DNA of 64,000 nucleotides from Argopecten irradians (lineage: Eukaryota > Mollusca > Bivalvia > Pectinida > Pectinidae), in contig NC_091143.1 in NCBI RefSeq assembly GCF_041381155.1, forward strand, positions 36,198,679 through 36,262,678, written 5' to 3'. Of this stretch, positions 48,168-60,833 are shown one piece after another (within the stretch, counting starts at the first letter, position 1; every line of letters begins with the position of its first letter). The position numbers were made by a program, and so were the translations under genes. The notes below the pieces were generated by a model. It saw nothing but the letters and a program-made list of their open reading frames with translations. It did no database searches and was not told the DNA's origin.

Positions 48168-51104
48168 CTGTTAGTAAACGGTGATCGATTGAGCTGTCTC
48201 TGGCAGCATGCTTCAGTGATATATCACTATAAAAAGGCAAAAGTTCCACTATTATAGTCACAACATGAATATCATGCATCGCGCACATATTTCACACACG
48301 CAACACGCTACTAATACTAAAATTTCGTCCTTAAATGACCCTATGACTCTATCAACCAAATAAATACAGAGTGTCATAAATCAGGTTACACATTCAAAAT
48401 GTTGTTACTTTTGACGTAAATGAATAACAAAAAAGATAGTTTGGTATATGAAAATTTGCAATCAAACGTTTCATTGTATGCATTATATAAAATAATGATT
48501 TGATTCTGATGAAAACCATTGGCGTCATAATAACGTAATCACTTTTAAGATATTGGCACCTCCACATGACATTATACAGGCACTGTGAACTGTTCTATAC
48601 TTTGTATGCTTTATCAAGGATAACGTCGTTTAAACCGCATTTTTAAAAAACTGAGTCTTTTATGAAAATCATTTCTAAGATTACCTAGAATTGTTTGTTT
48701 AGCTGTTTGTTATCAAAATATGAAATTTATGATTGCTGGCTTTTTAGAGATGAAATCCTGGTGCTTTACGTGCTGTATTAAAGAAAATATTGAACTTTGA
48801 AAATTAAACATAATTTATGGGACATCCTGTATGATAACTGTACAAAGATTATGTGACTTTGTGTCTTAAAATGAGTATTATGAAATTCGTTTAAGTTCTG
48901 TTTGACTGAAATAAAGACTTTTTTCCCCAGAAATATAACATGTTAATAACAATATATTTTCCTTTCGCAGAAGGACTCTCACCATTTCCATATTTCATTA
49001 TTCTATTTTTAGACAAGCTTACATCAATGCCTTTTTGTCACAAATCATTCATCCGCACCCGTTCAATATAAATAAATTCAATAAATAATCGCAAACATTG
49101 TAGTTAATTTATCTAATGTAATTAAAATTCAGCATTTTTATAAGAAAAAAAAATACCATGGGTAGCCAACTCTTTGTAAAAGGAAATAGAAGGGAGATAA
49201 CTCCATTTCACTTTAACTTAATTTGTAATCTAGCATGACAATAAAGTTCATGTTGATTGTTTTCCTCTGACCTCATTAACCGGTATATGTATTTATCATC
49301 CATCCACTTAATTCATAAATGAACCGAAACCTGTATTTTGCGACTTGAGTGTTACGAAATTGTTCATGACAGTTAGCGATACATATACTTCGTTCATTAA
49401 CTAAAAGTCATGTAACTCGAATCCCTTGTGAAGTATCTTGTTACTCCAAAGTAACGTTTTCACTATATCAATAACAACAACAAAAAAACAAAAAAATTAG
49501 CTCAAGTGTTCGGATAATTTGTTACCATCTCTTCGCACCAATTTACTTGGTTTTATTGATTTCTAAAATATGTTGGCTTGCTTTCCTGGTATTTGCTGGG
49601 TTCCATTCGATAAAATGAAAGTACAAGTATCGGTTTCCAAATATGACTCCAGCACAACCGTCACTATAACTATCAGGACATCTACAGCTTCTTTAATTCC
49701 ATCTTCGGTCAAACATCAACTACGGATACGAGGCGCATAAGTTTCCTATGCATGATTTTGATGAAATATAAGCGTCATGTTAAAAAAAAATCAAAAACAT
49801 AAACAACAGAGTAAGCTTTCCATTACCGTCTTGGTTAAATCTTAGTATATGCAAATAAAATGTACATGTGAAGAGAATGTACAAGGGTAAAATGAAAATA
49901 CCGATATTTAAACAAAAACAATACACCGGTACTTTCCGATTTCTTTAGTATTAGGATATTATACATGTAGAACTACATTGCAAGAAAAATTCATTTATGA
50001 AAAAGCACATACATATATACTAAAAAGAACAAAACCAATTAAAAAAAACAATAATGGAATACGCAAAATATAGCAATACCATATAGCTAACATAGAAAAG
50101 TCATTTGATATAAAAGTCTATTGAATAAGGCTGAAGATCTATACATTCTTTGAATAATAGAATTACGTAGGTATACACACACCGAATTATGATTGTAGAT
50201 GTATTCGTGTCGTGTACAGTGCAGGAGAGCTAATTCCACAATAGATCGGTTCTAGTAATAGCAACAAATATGTTTCCATTAAACAAAATCCATTGATAAT
50301 GGGAGCTAGCTAACTCAAACTGAGTTCCATGTACTCATAATATATATATGAGACAAGAAAGTACAGTTAACCAATTTTCTCTCGCGACTAATGAGTCTCG
50401 GAATTTTTGTTCCAAAGCAAGGACATCAATTTTCGCGAATTTAAAACCTTCCTCAAATCATCTTTCAATATTGCCTTAATCTCGATATCGTGAAAGTAAA
50501 TCGTACGCGAAAAGAGATGGTTCACAATAATATATTTACATTTCGATTTCTCTTTGCAATTAAACCTTACCAACTGCGAAATCGTTTACACTTGCATAAA
50601 CGCAGTGGTTGTCGTGCAAGAATACACACACCGGAACACTGACTTCAGCAAGTAGTGTGAATGCGCATCCGATTAAGCCTACTGTATCTGTATGAACAAT
50701 CTTCAATATATTGCATGTATGAATGAAATGTTAATCTTAAATTATATATCAGCAAATAAATATTTAATAAATATTGTGTAATTGGGATGAAAAAAGATAA
50801 AGAGAATGTGGAACTTTATTTTGTGTACACTCAGAATTTGACAATATTTCCCGCCAAATTAAAGCCATCTGTTCCGGGATTCCATCAAATGACCGACTGT
50901 ATCTGGAATGATTTTTATTGTTTGTAAGCGCGTCATGTTGAAAAATCTGTACAAAAAAAACGCAGTTTACACACCAGTAAACAACAAACAATAAAAAATA
51001 ATTCAAAAATTAAACTTTTCACACGGTTCAGTTACTGTCCCATATCTACTCTGCATAGTTTGACGGATCCTACAAATGTATATTTGTAAGGATCCCGTAT
51101 TACC
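48168..51104. other. noncoding DNA
   Basis: No gene or clear repeat except diverged TTCGCGAA-type words at 50370-50600. Confidence 0.4.
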
Positions 51105-51383
51105 TCATCCTCGATACTCCAGGGGTTACTATCACTGACGTTATACACTCCTGGACAATCTCATAGTGGAGTGTATGTGGGACAAAGGGCCAACCCATCA
51201 TTTGATGTCCATCAAAGGAATGGTATACAGGTGGTTGACTGTATTAATGCTTTTAAGTTGAGCGTTGCTCTCTCTCTCTGTAATCTTCGAAGTTTTTTTT
51301 CATGAACTGACTCCAGTTTTGCTTAAGGTAATCGAGGGATGGATATAACGTCAGCGACAGTGACCCCTGGAGTATCGAGGATA
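51105..51383. mobile_element. hAT-like MITE with 8 bp target site duplication
   Basis: The identical octamers GTATTACC at 51097-51104 and 51384-51391 flank the element. Ends are TCATCCTCGATACTCCAGGG and the complement of CCCTGGAGTATCGAGGATA. An 8 bp duplication is the hAT-superfamily hallmark. It shares termini and internal words (TTTGATGTCCATCAAA) with the copies at 14287, 15223 and 20570. Confidence 0.85.
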
Positions 51384-51510
51384 GTATTACCTGGAACATA
51401 ACGCGTTGGTAATAAATCTTCGATCCACACCTATTATAGTATATTCATATTGTATATGTACATTTACAATAAGTGAAAACAATACTGGAACCAATCAAAT
51501 AAATCCCATA

Positions 51511-51625
51511 TGGTGCAGTTATCAGGTACTGACCACTGGTCGGTGTTTTTTCTCCTGGTACTCCGACTTTCCTCCACCAACAAACCTGATAAATTCATAC
51601 ATGGCCATAGCTGTTAGGATGTTTC
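51511..51625 (+). mobile_element. SINE body fragment
   Basis: The stretch CAGGTACTGACCACTGGTCG, TCTCCTGGTACTCCGACTTT and CCTCCACCAA is found again in inverted orientation at 54332-54470. The tRNA-like head is absent here. Confidence 0.7.
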
Positions 51626-52251
51626 ACCAATACAACAGAAAACAACGTTTCCAATGTTTTAAACTTTTATTTTGCTTTCCTTTATACATAAGAAACTAAT
51701 CGTAGCATTGCAACAGCAATGGTTTTCTCAAAACGTCATGACCTATAAATAAAATGATTCTTAATTAATGTTAATGTTTCATCAATGTCAAAAACGCCAG
51801 CCACCAGTGTCGGTCTTTTTAAGTTTATTAAACATTCTTTTTTTCTTTGCTCAGATAAAAAATATAAATTCTTTAACAATAAATCGTATTGCACCTGCCT
51901 AATCATGCAAGTACGACTACTATTTGTATTTCTCCACATAATGTATACATTAAAAATAAAGGGATTAAAACGGGTAAATGTTCCGGATTTTTAAATGCAA
52001 ATGTAGCTAAATCTCGGCATTATAAACTTAAATATTTAAGTACCAACAATTTCTAAGCAAGATTTTTGTACAATAAAATCTTTATTTTATTTTCATATGT
52101 TTTACACAAAAACATTTTAATAGAAAAATGGAGAAAAAAATTATATGCACACCATTGTTTGTATTATAATCATAAAATGTATATCGTCACCATTTTCTAT
52201 GGAAAAAATAAAGCAAAATATATCTGATATATGCTTACCATTGTTTTTCTT
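51626..52251. other. noncoding; 3' flank of minus-strand gene
   Basis: This lies downstream of the exon ending at 52252. Minus-strand AATAAA words near 52060-52100 could serve as polyadenylation signals. Confidence 0.4.
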
Positions 52252-52340
52252 TTAACAGACACAGTGTCCGTCGAAGCAGTGCGCACAGAAATGGCCATGG
52301 TTATGACCATGAGTTTGACAATCCGACGCAGAAGAACAGC
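52252..52340 (-). CDS. candidate alternative or duplicated terminal exon of small Cys-rich secreted protein
   Basis: A minus-strand acceptor (TTCATAG, exon from 52340) opens in phase 1 and encodes 28 residues after a split Cys codon, ending with TAA at 52252. Its six principal cysteines follow C-x5-C-x10-C-x2-C-x4-C-x-C, preceded by one extra Cys from the split codon. It contains a His-rich segment (CQTHGHNHGHFC) that could bind metal. The phase matches the donor of the signal exon at 56062, giving a 43-residue precursor. It resembles single-domain bivalve Cvsi-type protease-inhibitor-like proteins, from memory and unverified. It is either an alternative last exon or the surviving piece of a tandem duplicate whose own first exon is lost. 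Confidence 0.55.
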
Positions 52341-52379
52341 CTATGAATTAAAAACAATAATAGGCTATCATATCATTTT

Positions 52380-53875
52380 TATGTAACGTTATCTATGTTA
52401 TAAATATACAATTTATGTAACGTTATATATGTTATAAATATACAATTTATGTAACGTTATATATGTTATAAATATACAATTTATGTAACGTTATCTATGC
52501 TATAAATATACAATTTATGTAACGTTATCTATCCTATAAGTATACATATTATGTAACGTTATTATGTTATAAATTTTACTATATATTACGTATTAGTAAA
52601 ATATACAATTTATGTAACGTTATCTATGCTATAAATATACAATTTATGTAACGTTATCTATGCTATAAATATACAATTTATGTAACGTTATCTATGTTAT
52701 AAATATACAATTTAGTAACGTTATCTATGTTATAAATATACAATTATGTAACGTATCTAGTTTATAATTAAATACATTTATGTAACGTTATCTATTTATA
52801 AATATACATTTATGTAACGTTATCTATGTTATATAATATACAATACATTTATGTAACGTTATCTATGTATAAATATACAATTTATGTAACTTATCTATGT
52901 TATATAATATACAATTTATGTAACGTTATCTATTTATAAATATACAATTTGTAACGTTATATATGTTATAAATATACAATTTATGTAACGTTATATATGT
53001 TTATAAATATACAATTTATGTAACGTTATCTATGCTATAAATATACAATATAACTGTAACGTTATCTATGCTATAAATATACAATTTTATGTAACGTTAT
53101 CTATGTTATAAATATACAATTTATGTAACGTTATCTATGTTATAAATATACAATTTATGTAACGTTATCTATGTTATAAATATACAATTTATGTAACGTT
53201 ATCTATGTTATAAATATACAATTTATGTAACGTTATCTATGCTATAAATATACAATTTATGTAACGTTATCTATGTTATAAATATACAATTTATGTAACG
53301 TTATCTATGTTATAAATATACAATTTATGTAACGTTATATATGTTATAAATATACAATTTATGTAACGTTATATATGTTATAAATATACAATTTATGTAA
53401 CGTTATCTATGTTATAAATATACATATTATGTAACGTTATCTATGTTATAAATATACAATTTATGTAACGTTATCTATGTTATAAATATACATATTATGT
53501 AACGTTATCTATGTTATAAATATACAATTTATGTAACGTTATCTATGTTATAAATATAAAATTTATGTAACGTTATCTATGTTATAAATATACAATTTAT
53601 GTAACGTTATCTATGTTATAAATATACAATTTATGTAACGTTATCTATGTTATAATAAACATTTATGTAACGTTATCTATCTATGCTATAAGTATACATA
53701 TTATGTAACGTTATCTATGTTATCAATATACATATTATGTAACGTTATCTATGCTATAAGTATACATATTATGTAACGTTATCTATGTTATAAATATACA
53801 TAATATACATTTTATGTAATATACATAATATACATATTATGTAACGTTATCTATGTTATAAATATACATATTATG
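52380..53875. repeat. 34 bp minisatellite, about 43 copies
   Basis: The unit contains TATGTAACGTTATCTATG and TTATAAATATACAATT. Most units are identical except for C/A at one position and G/C variation (CTATGTTAT or CTATGCTAT). Indel-rich units cluster at 52540-52560 and 52700-53060. It lies between the two candidate terminal exons of the minus-strand gene, so it is intronic if 52252-52340 is used. Confidence 0.95.
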
Positions 53876-54331
53876 TCCAATTGTGGTCTCCATCGGAACA
53901 TTACCTCGGATATGAAACATTACCTCGAATGTGATAGGTGTTAGAATATGTAACAAAATAAAACATTTTCTTCGCCGCAAAACCTAATTATGACGCCCAA
54001 ACTGCGCATACGAAAATTAACAGTAATATACAGCATCGATAAACTTAAACTTTTCGAGTGGTTCTAATTTTCTCCTCGGTGGCAATGTTGGCAAGTAATT
54101 TATTAAAATAGTCCCTTAGTTTCAAAATGAATGCTCTTGTGTCGCATCCGATGTCAATATACGACAGTTATATCCAAGGACTTCGGATTGACTGTGGTCT
54201 GTTTCAAAACGTCGATGACGTCACGTCATTTATCAGTTCTACGTATATACTTATATCATATTTACGCGCATGATACCGATAAATGATACGACCTCATCGG
54301 CATTTTTCTTGTGTATCATCCATATGATATA
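53876..54331. other. noncoding DNA
   Basis: Nothing recognised. A TGACGTCA word lies near 54213. Confidence 0.4.
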
Positions 54332-54470
54332 ATATCCTATTAACAGTCAGGGTCACTTAACGACGCGTCCGAATAAGAAAGTGGAGGAAAGGCGGAGTAC
54401 CAGAAGGCAAAACACCGAACAACATTCAGTTCCCGGCAACTGCCCAAGATGTCACTCGAAATTGCGATTA
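54332..54470 (-). mobile_element. SINE body, minus strand
   Basis: Reading plus, AACAGTCAGGGTCACTTAA, then GTGGAGGAAAGGCGGAGTAC and AAAACACCGA match the complement of the body at 51511-51625. A short tail match (AACAGCCAGGGTCATTTAA) recurs at 58090. Confidence 0.7.
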
Positions 54471-54615
54471 AGAGGGAAAAGGCATATGGTTATATGTCGG
54501 AATTTTTTTTTCTGAAAATAAATTAAGTTAATACATCCACACACATTCAAGTACATATGCATGATTTCATGTATAAGTATGGAACCAACTAATCTATTTT
54601 GATTGCACTTAACAC

Positions 54616-54791
54616 TCAGAAGTTATCATCAGTATCATATATAATATCATACGAACTGGAGTGGTGTACTGCGGTTGGACAGGTACATTGGCCGTTGTGA
54701 CAGTACTCAAAGTTAGCGTGCTGACTACAGGTTGTTTGACTGTCGCCTCTGCAGAACGCGCTAGAGTGACAGCTCTGGGAAGTCACCATGC
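54616..54791 (-). CDS. terminal exon of small Cys-rich secreted protein
   Basis: A minus-strand acceptor (TTATTGCAG, exon from 54791) opens in phase 1. With the split codon it encodes 57 residues to TGA at 54616-54618. Six cysteines follow C-x5-C-x7-C-x8-C-x4-C-x-C (QSCHSSAFC ... YCHNGQCTCP), then an acidic, Tyr/Asp-rich tail (YDTDDNF). Joined to the signal exon (56062-56104) it gives a 72-residue secreted protein. The C-x4-C-x-C ending is shared with 52252-52340. It is probably a bivalve Cvsi-like (protease-inhibitor-like) peptide. Function is inference from pattern only. Confidence 0.7.
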
Positions 54792-56061
54792 CTGCAATAA
54801 CGTGAAAATATGCACATACAAATGTAATTAAATACAAATCTAATGCAAAACAATATTGCGCGGGACAACACAATACAGTATCATGATATGCAATATAAGG
54901 ATGACCCATGGAAATGTCTAGACAATGCATAGCTGCAATATTGTAGCTTAAAAAACTTTTTGACAGAAAATGGTGTCGTCTTAAGAGCTACAATTACTGC
55001 TAATGGAGCCAACCATTATCAAAACGTTTGTATGCAATTTATCGTACTTGTTGAGGCAATATTCTCAGCTAGACATTTTTTTATACATTTCAATGTCTTT
55101 GTGAGAGGAATTTATACAATAAGTCTACAAATTGCGAACTTGGCATCAAGTGAGCGGTACGATAGATATTAAGAATGGTAGTTATATTTGTTTTGGACAA
55201 AAACAATATACAATATAACATGTTGTTGTGTAAATTATTTTCTGGTATTCGTTGTTACCATAAAGTCTGGAATATAAACATAACGAAATAATATGAGACT
55301 TGAATGGGCAATCTTTCCGAACCTATTGATATTTCTTTCTTTTTTTCACAAATATTCTTTATTTCTGGATCTTTCCATGCCTTCTTTATGTTTTATTATT
55401 AGTATATGTCAATGACTCATTTACATTAACGAAAAACATATTTATTTCAATTAAGCGCTACGAATATACAGTATTACGATGCACAGTTAAAACGTCATCA
55501 GGTAAAAGTCAGGTAATAGTCAGAACCAATTCAAATTTTACATCATAAGAAAGAGAGAAAAAATGTATGTGGATGTTTTTTATGTCCATTTCATGCGAAT
55601 TTTACCTGAACTAGACATACATTTGAGAGTTAAATCAATTAACAAGAAAAGTTTCATGTTTAATTGATCTAAAATTTAACGTAGTTTTCCTTGTCTGCAG
55701 ATTTTTCAGGTGAAAATGACATCATTTTCTTGTGAATTTTAGGTTATTTTGCTAGTGAATTTCAGGTCATTAACCTCTCTTGAAGAAAAAATTACCTAAA
55801 ATAAGACATTTCTCCTGCATATATGTTCTTCTTTCGAAGAATTTTTCATTTGCATCAGAAAAATGTGAAGATTATTAAAGTATCGTTCCGTTTTTGTGTG
55901 AGAATCATCGTGTTAACATTACCCATGTTAAATTAGTATATATGTTACGTTTTTAAACAAACCGTTATTGTTACAACCTTCAATTTCTTTAAATATGTTA
56001 TACCATACATACTGGGTAACAAATCAGCACCAACACTTTGAATGATATATAATATACTTAC
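54792..56061 (-). other. intron of the minus-strand Cys-rich gene
   Basis: It is bounded by donor GTAAGT at 56061-56056 and acceptor GCAG at 54795-54792, both read on the minus strand. No further exon was recognised inside. Confidence 0.6.
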
Positions 56062-56104
56062 ATAGAGTGACAGCCATCACCGCTAGGAATACTAAAGTCC
56101 TCAT
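56062..56104 (-). CDS. signal-peptide exon of small Cys-rich secreted protein
   Basis: The ATG at 56104 (minus) encodes MRTLVFLAVMAVTL plus one base, then a consensus donor GTAAGT (phase 1). The short basic start and hydrophobic core are a textbook signal peptide. Both downstream candidate exons begin in the matching phase (base T plus GC makes a Cys codon). A TATA box sits 60 bp upstream. Predicted cleavage falls a few residues into exon 2 in the 72-residue form. In the 43-residue form the hydrophobic core ends right at the junction. Confidence 0.75.
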
Positions 56105-56163
56105 GATTGTTATACTGTAAACTGTATCTATGGCCAGATAGGCCAACCAAGAACTCGTTGGTG

Positions 56164-56171
56164 CTTTTATA
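56164..56171 (-). promoter_or_regulatory. TATA box of the Cys-rich gene
   Basis: The minus strand reads GCTATAAAAGC, 60 bp upstream of the ATG at 56104. That puts transcription start near 56135-56140. Confidence 0.7.
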
Positions 56172-56174
56172 GCT

Positions 56175-58083
56175 GAACATAGAAAACCTTTGACCTGTTA
56201 GCCATTTGTAATTTTAGCATGATCGACCCACGTGTTGGTTCCCATACTAGGTTATCAGATAAAACACACCTTAAAGTATTTGTTTGTTCACATTTTGTAA
56301 AAATAGAGAAATACTGTCCAATAGTACATACATTGATACATAAACAAAGGAATAATATAAAATAAATTAAATGAATATATATAAATAAGATAAATAGACA
56401 AATAAATATATTGAATAATACACGAATAAATAAAATAAAGATGTCGAGATAAATTATAATAAATGAGATTATTAATAAATAAATAAATGAAATAAATGAA
56501 CAAATATCAATTAAATGATAAATAAATGAGAAAATAAATAAAAAAAAATTCTAAAAATGATTGAAATGAATGAATAAATGTAAAAAGTATATTTATACAT
56601 TTCTAGTATGTTGCAAACCGATTAAAATTTGAGATAATGAACAAAATGGTGGCTAATCTGTGGTCGCTAATCTGAAGAAGATTTTGAATTGATTATAGGG
56701 AACAAAGGTAAAGAGACGATGTGTAAGGTTGTTGATTTTTCATACGACTATCATATAACTACCTAACGCAATGTCGTAGTCTGGTTTTATTAAAGAAACA
56801 GTTTTAAATTAGCAATTATCCAACAATTAACGGGAATCTGAATAAGTAGCGATGTTATTTTCCATATCTCCAGGTATCCAGACCAGACTTCGAAAAATTT
56901 GTATATTCTATATCTGTGTATGGATGAGATAGGCAAACGGACTTAGTGATCTTTCAATGTTTCATAACGAATGTACATCAATATATATCATGCCATTTTT
57001 GCTTCATGTTCCATGATTATGTAACAGAGTTAGTCTCTGTGAGTTTCCCCTTTTGAACAAAGGAGACATATCTGATATTTACCCCAAAACACACTTACAA
57101 CAGGATTTGTAAAGGCCCAAAAGCAGTCATTTTTCAGAGTAAAATATAAGATTTTATGGCGCAAATATATGTGGTATTTTTTACTAGAATAAAAATTATC
57201 AACACTTTTGATATTTTCCCTCAATATTGACCATTCAGAACAGCATTTACAGTGAAAATATCGTTTTAGTGGGTATACATTTATTTTGAAATAGCAAAAA
57301 AAAAATAATGTTAAGTACATCTTTCCTATTAATTTTCATTTAAATTGTCATCTCGTGAGATGCAAAGTTTGCTATTTTCATACTCTTGAAAAATATCAAA
57401 TTGGCAATGTTGGATAACAGAAAGGGGTTTCGAATTTGGACGAAACAGAGAGATGGCGGAGTTGGATAAAAGGGAGAGGCGGCGAAGATGGACGAAAGAG
57501 AGGGATGGCGCAATCAAAGTGTATAAATGTGCTAATGTAGAATATTCTGACGATAGGAGATAACGTGTAAGGCATTGACACGTATAGTTCGAAGTTGAAC
57601 GGCCACATCATGAAATAAGTACTCCTGGACTACGTGACAGTATATATATTGCCCTTAAGTGACGTTGGTGCACATCATCAATTATAATTTAATATTTTAC
57701 CTATATCATTATATTAATAATTACAGTTCCGTCATGACAGCTTCTGATAAATTCTAACGCTCTTTGATAGTTTTTAGGAACAACTACGACTCTCCTTCAC
57801 TGACCTATATATGATGCTGTCATTGTCTTGTGATATTCCTTCTAATGTCGGAAAAAGTAATTTAAGGACATAAGTCCATTTATTTAAAAAACACATTTTG
57901 GTTATGGATGTGCTGTATCGGGTATTTATGCAATATTCTATAATTATAACATACTTATTTTCACTTCCCCGTGACGCCTCAGTTTATGGACAGTTCCAGA
58001 CCATGATGGCCTAGTTTGCTACCGAGTAGTCACTTTTACTTATTATAAAGTCGTGTTTATCTCTATGGTGTTGGTTGGTAGAT
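56175..58083. other. noncoding DNA with AAAT-rich tract
   Basis: 56340-56580 is a degenerate AAATA/AAATG-rich simple sequence. The rest shows no coding or repeat structure apart from imperfect GATGG/GGCGGAG repetition at 57430-57520. Confidence 0.5.
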
Positions 58084-58112
58084 TAGATTAACAGCCAGGG
58101 TCATTTAATGAC
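58084..58112 (-). repeat. SINE tail fragment
   Basis: ATTAACAGCCAGGGTCATTT matches the end of the SINE body at 54340-54360. Confidence 0.5.
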
Positions 58113-58193
58113 GGTGGCTTCCCGTGTGTTTGTGTTTCGAAACACTGCAGTATGTTATTATGGTGACTTTTTCTAAAAGTGGAAATTTTGCCA

Positions 58194-58557
58194 TTAAAAA
58201 TGCTCCACCACCGTTCAGAGCATAAATGATATTAATTATTTGAACAAAAATTGGTGATAAATCATGTATATATATGCCTAATTAACACAAAAAAATAATC
58301 AAAAATAAGTTATTTCGCCTTTAGTGTATGCGCAATCAGTACTTAATTCCATATAGGGTATAGTGCCACGGAATATTTTCGGGATGCAATTAATTCTCTT
58401 TGATATTTTTATCTTGATGTAAAATTAGAGGCTCAAACTTTTCAATGGTGGTAATGGTGTAAAGTAAGTAACTTTTGTAACCAAAGAAAAATACTAAATC
58501 GTCTGCTCCTGTTTTTGATAGTGAAAAATATTTTTGTCAGCGGTGGAGCATCTTTAA
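58194..58557 (+). mobile_element. MITE family A, copy 4 (complete)
   Basis: TTAA flanks at 58194-58197 and 58554-58557, with left end ATGCTCCACCACCG and right end GTCAGCGGTGGAGCATCT. It is colinear with copy 2 over its full 364 bp. Confidence 0.85.
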
Positions 58558-60138
58558 TATAGTACTATAACAATGGAGTATGCCACAAGAGACACAGCAC
58601 CAAAAGGTACGCCCCACTCGGTCACTGACAACAAGCAACGTAAGAAGCGAGAAAGTCTTTTAGTGAGAATAAAAATGCTAAGCTCCAAAAATTTAGTCGT
58701 CTTGTACCTATCATGCCACGGGTGTAGAAGGTACAATTCTAACGCTCTGCCTACAGGAATTTCTTTAGTTTTAACAGGGCATCATCTCATTATCTCATAG
58801 AACTATAATTCCGAATTCAGTACATATAAGGTATATGTATATAAATTATGTTATATATGGATTTTTATTACCGGATGTTTTGTCGTTCATGGCATATTAA
58901 TTGTATAATAAAGCCAAATCAGTTTTCTGTGTATTTTGAGATTATTTTTACGATTCAACGGAATTAGTCATAAGTAGCAATATAGAGAAGATATGGTTAG
59001 TATATTTTAACACAAGGTTTATCTTGGCGCAAAAACTTTTGAAAGCTAAGATGACGAACATCACGTTACAGTTAGCCAAACTTCTTTTGCGTGCGATTTA
59101 TTTTCGCGAATTTCTTGAAAGTTTACCTATGAAATTTTTAATAGACCTTAATGATGAAAGTTAAAATTCCTCGTGAAAGGTTTTAAGTAAAGAAAAGAAA
59201 TGAAGTTGTAGCTACATCAATATTATAAAATGGATATAAATATTCATCAGAAGGGCAGCGACAATAAAGGCAAAATACGTATAATACAAAACATTTTATT
59301 TTAGTATTTTTTAAATTTTATACTAGTATTGGTTATCCCCTTGGGTCAATTGGTATGGGACGTAAAACACTATAATATGTATTACAAACATTATTCTTGA
59401 ACCTTAAAAACATGCTCATTGAATACCACTATGTAATTTGAAATGTTCATTTATATTCATGAAAAATAGAACAAATACCATGGTACTTTTACAAAATAAA
59501 TTAGTTTTTAAATATACATTTATATTTCATATTTGTACAAATGTGTTTTGATCAAATTTTTTTTTTTTTTGGATAAAAATTTAATGTTTTGAATTAAATT
59601 CTTTTTTCTTTTAGATTAATATTTCTATGTTATGAATGTTACATTGTTCTATGTATCGTAATTGGACCAACTTTCTGTCCTGACTTACATGAAGAAACCA
59701 CAGTTCTTAATATAACACTGAACAGTTCATCATTATAACATTATAATTTCAATGAGGGTGTTGTTCAGACTTTGAGTTCTTACATTATTTCATAAATTAA
59801 ATAAGTTCATTCAACTCCCCGAAACCGATTTTCGATGACTTTCATAGAACAACATAAGGATGATATGCATGTTTAAATGGTAGAAAAGTGAAATGATTGA
59901 TAATGCCTCCCTTACAAAAGTAGACTGTACATAATGATGATATTAACATAATATACAATTATACACCTTTGTCCTGGTGAATAAGATATGATATGGATGT
60001 GGAAAAAAATATAAACCGAAGCGAACAAATTAAGTTTTCTTATGATTTACAATTCCATTTTCCAGCACTATGTTAAAGCTTCACCTATACAAATACATGT
60101 AAAAAAACATCACGTCAATCTTCTATTGAGAGGCTCAA
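58558..60138. other. noncoding DNA
   Basis: A short ORF at 58573-58800 overlaps what looks like dispersed-repeat sequence (ACGCCCCACTCGGTCACT) and is not considered a gene. The rest is AT-rich without features. Confidence 0.4.
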
Positions 60139-60532
60139 TTAAAGGCCCACTACCTTTCCGAAATGGTTTTTTATTTTTAAAATGGGAATGTAAAACGAGA
60201 TTGATAGTTTTGTAGAGTTACAAAAGTTATTAACTTAACGTTAATACTACACTTATTATCTCCTCCTAAACAATTTAATTAAAATAAATAAAATGTTAAT
60301 TTTCATAACGCGGGTCGTCTTATGTTTCCCCCCGTCGTCCTAAATACCGCGCGGTAGTTGGCTATCACTGCGGCAGACGGTAAAACAGCGAAATGACTCT
60401 CCATTGTTATCATATATTACGCAGGAAATTGTGTTGTAACCTCATTTTAGGCCATCGGTATATATTTTCTGAGGTTATTAATGTTTTTAAGAAATCTATA
60501 TATTTTGCTCTGGAAAGGTAGTGGGCCTTTAA
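60139..60532. mobile_element. MITE family C with TTAA target duplication
   Basis: TTAA at 60139-60142 and 60529-60532 flank perfect 17 bp terminal repeats AGGCCCACTACCTTTCC and the complement of GGAAAGGTAGTGGGCCT. The interior is 360 bp, noncoding, with a GC-rich patch near 60350 (CCGCGCGGTAG). This is a third distinct TTAA family in this window. Confidence 0.9.
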
Positions 60533-60833
60533 ACAATATAGATATTGCATTTTTCTACTTTTTTTTTCTCCCATTAATCTCTGTTTTTGTACTAATATTT
60601 ACACTTTTAAATCTTTTTAATGCACACTAATTCTATTTAATTTCTATGGCTTTCTTTGTAATATTTATACAATGTTTGTGACCAATTGGAGAAAAAAAAA
60701 TTTAAAGATCAAAACACATGTATATATATTACATATTGCAAATCGAATAAATAAGATTCTCTATTAATACATAATAGTAATTTATAATACTGTAACATCA
60801 CGATATGAATAATATTTCTGAATTAAAAGCAGT

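Noticed and set aside
52380..53875. CRISPR-like array
   Set aside because: Units are contiguous 34 bp repeats with no unique spacers, in a eukaryotic genome. The same holds for the 59 bp and 21 bp arrays.
58573..58800. Plus-strand 75-codon ORF next to MITE copy 4
   Set aside because: The DNA words resemble a dispersed repeat and the protein has no family features.
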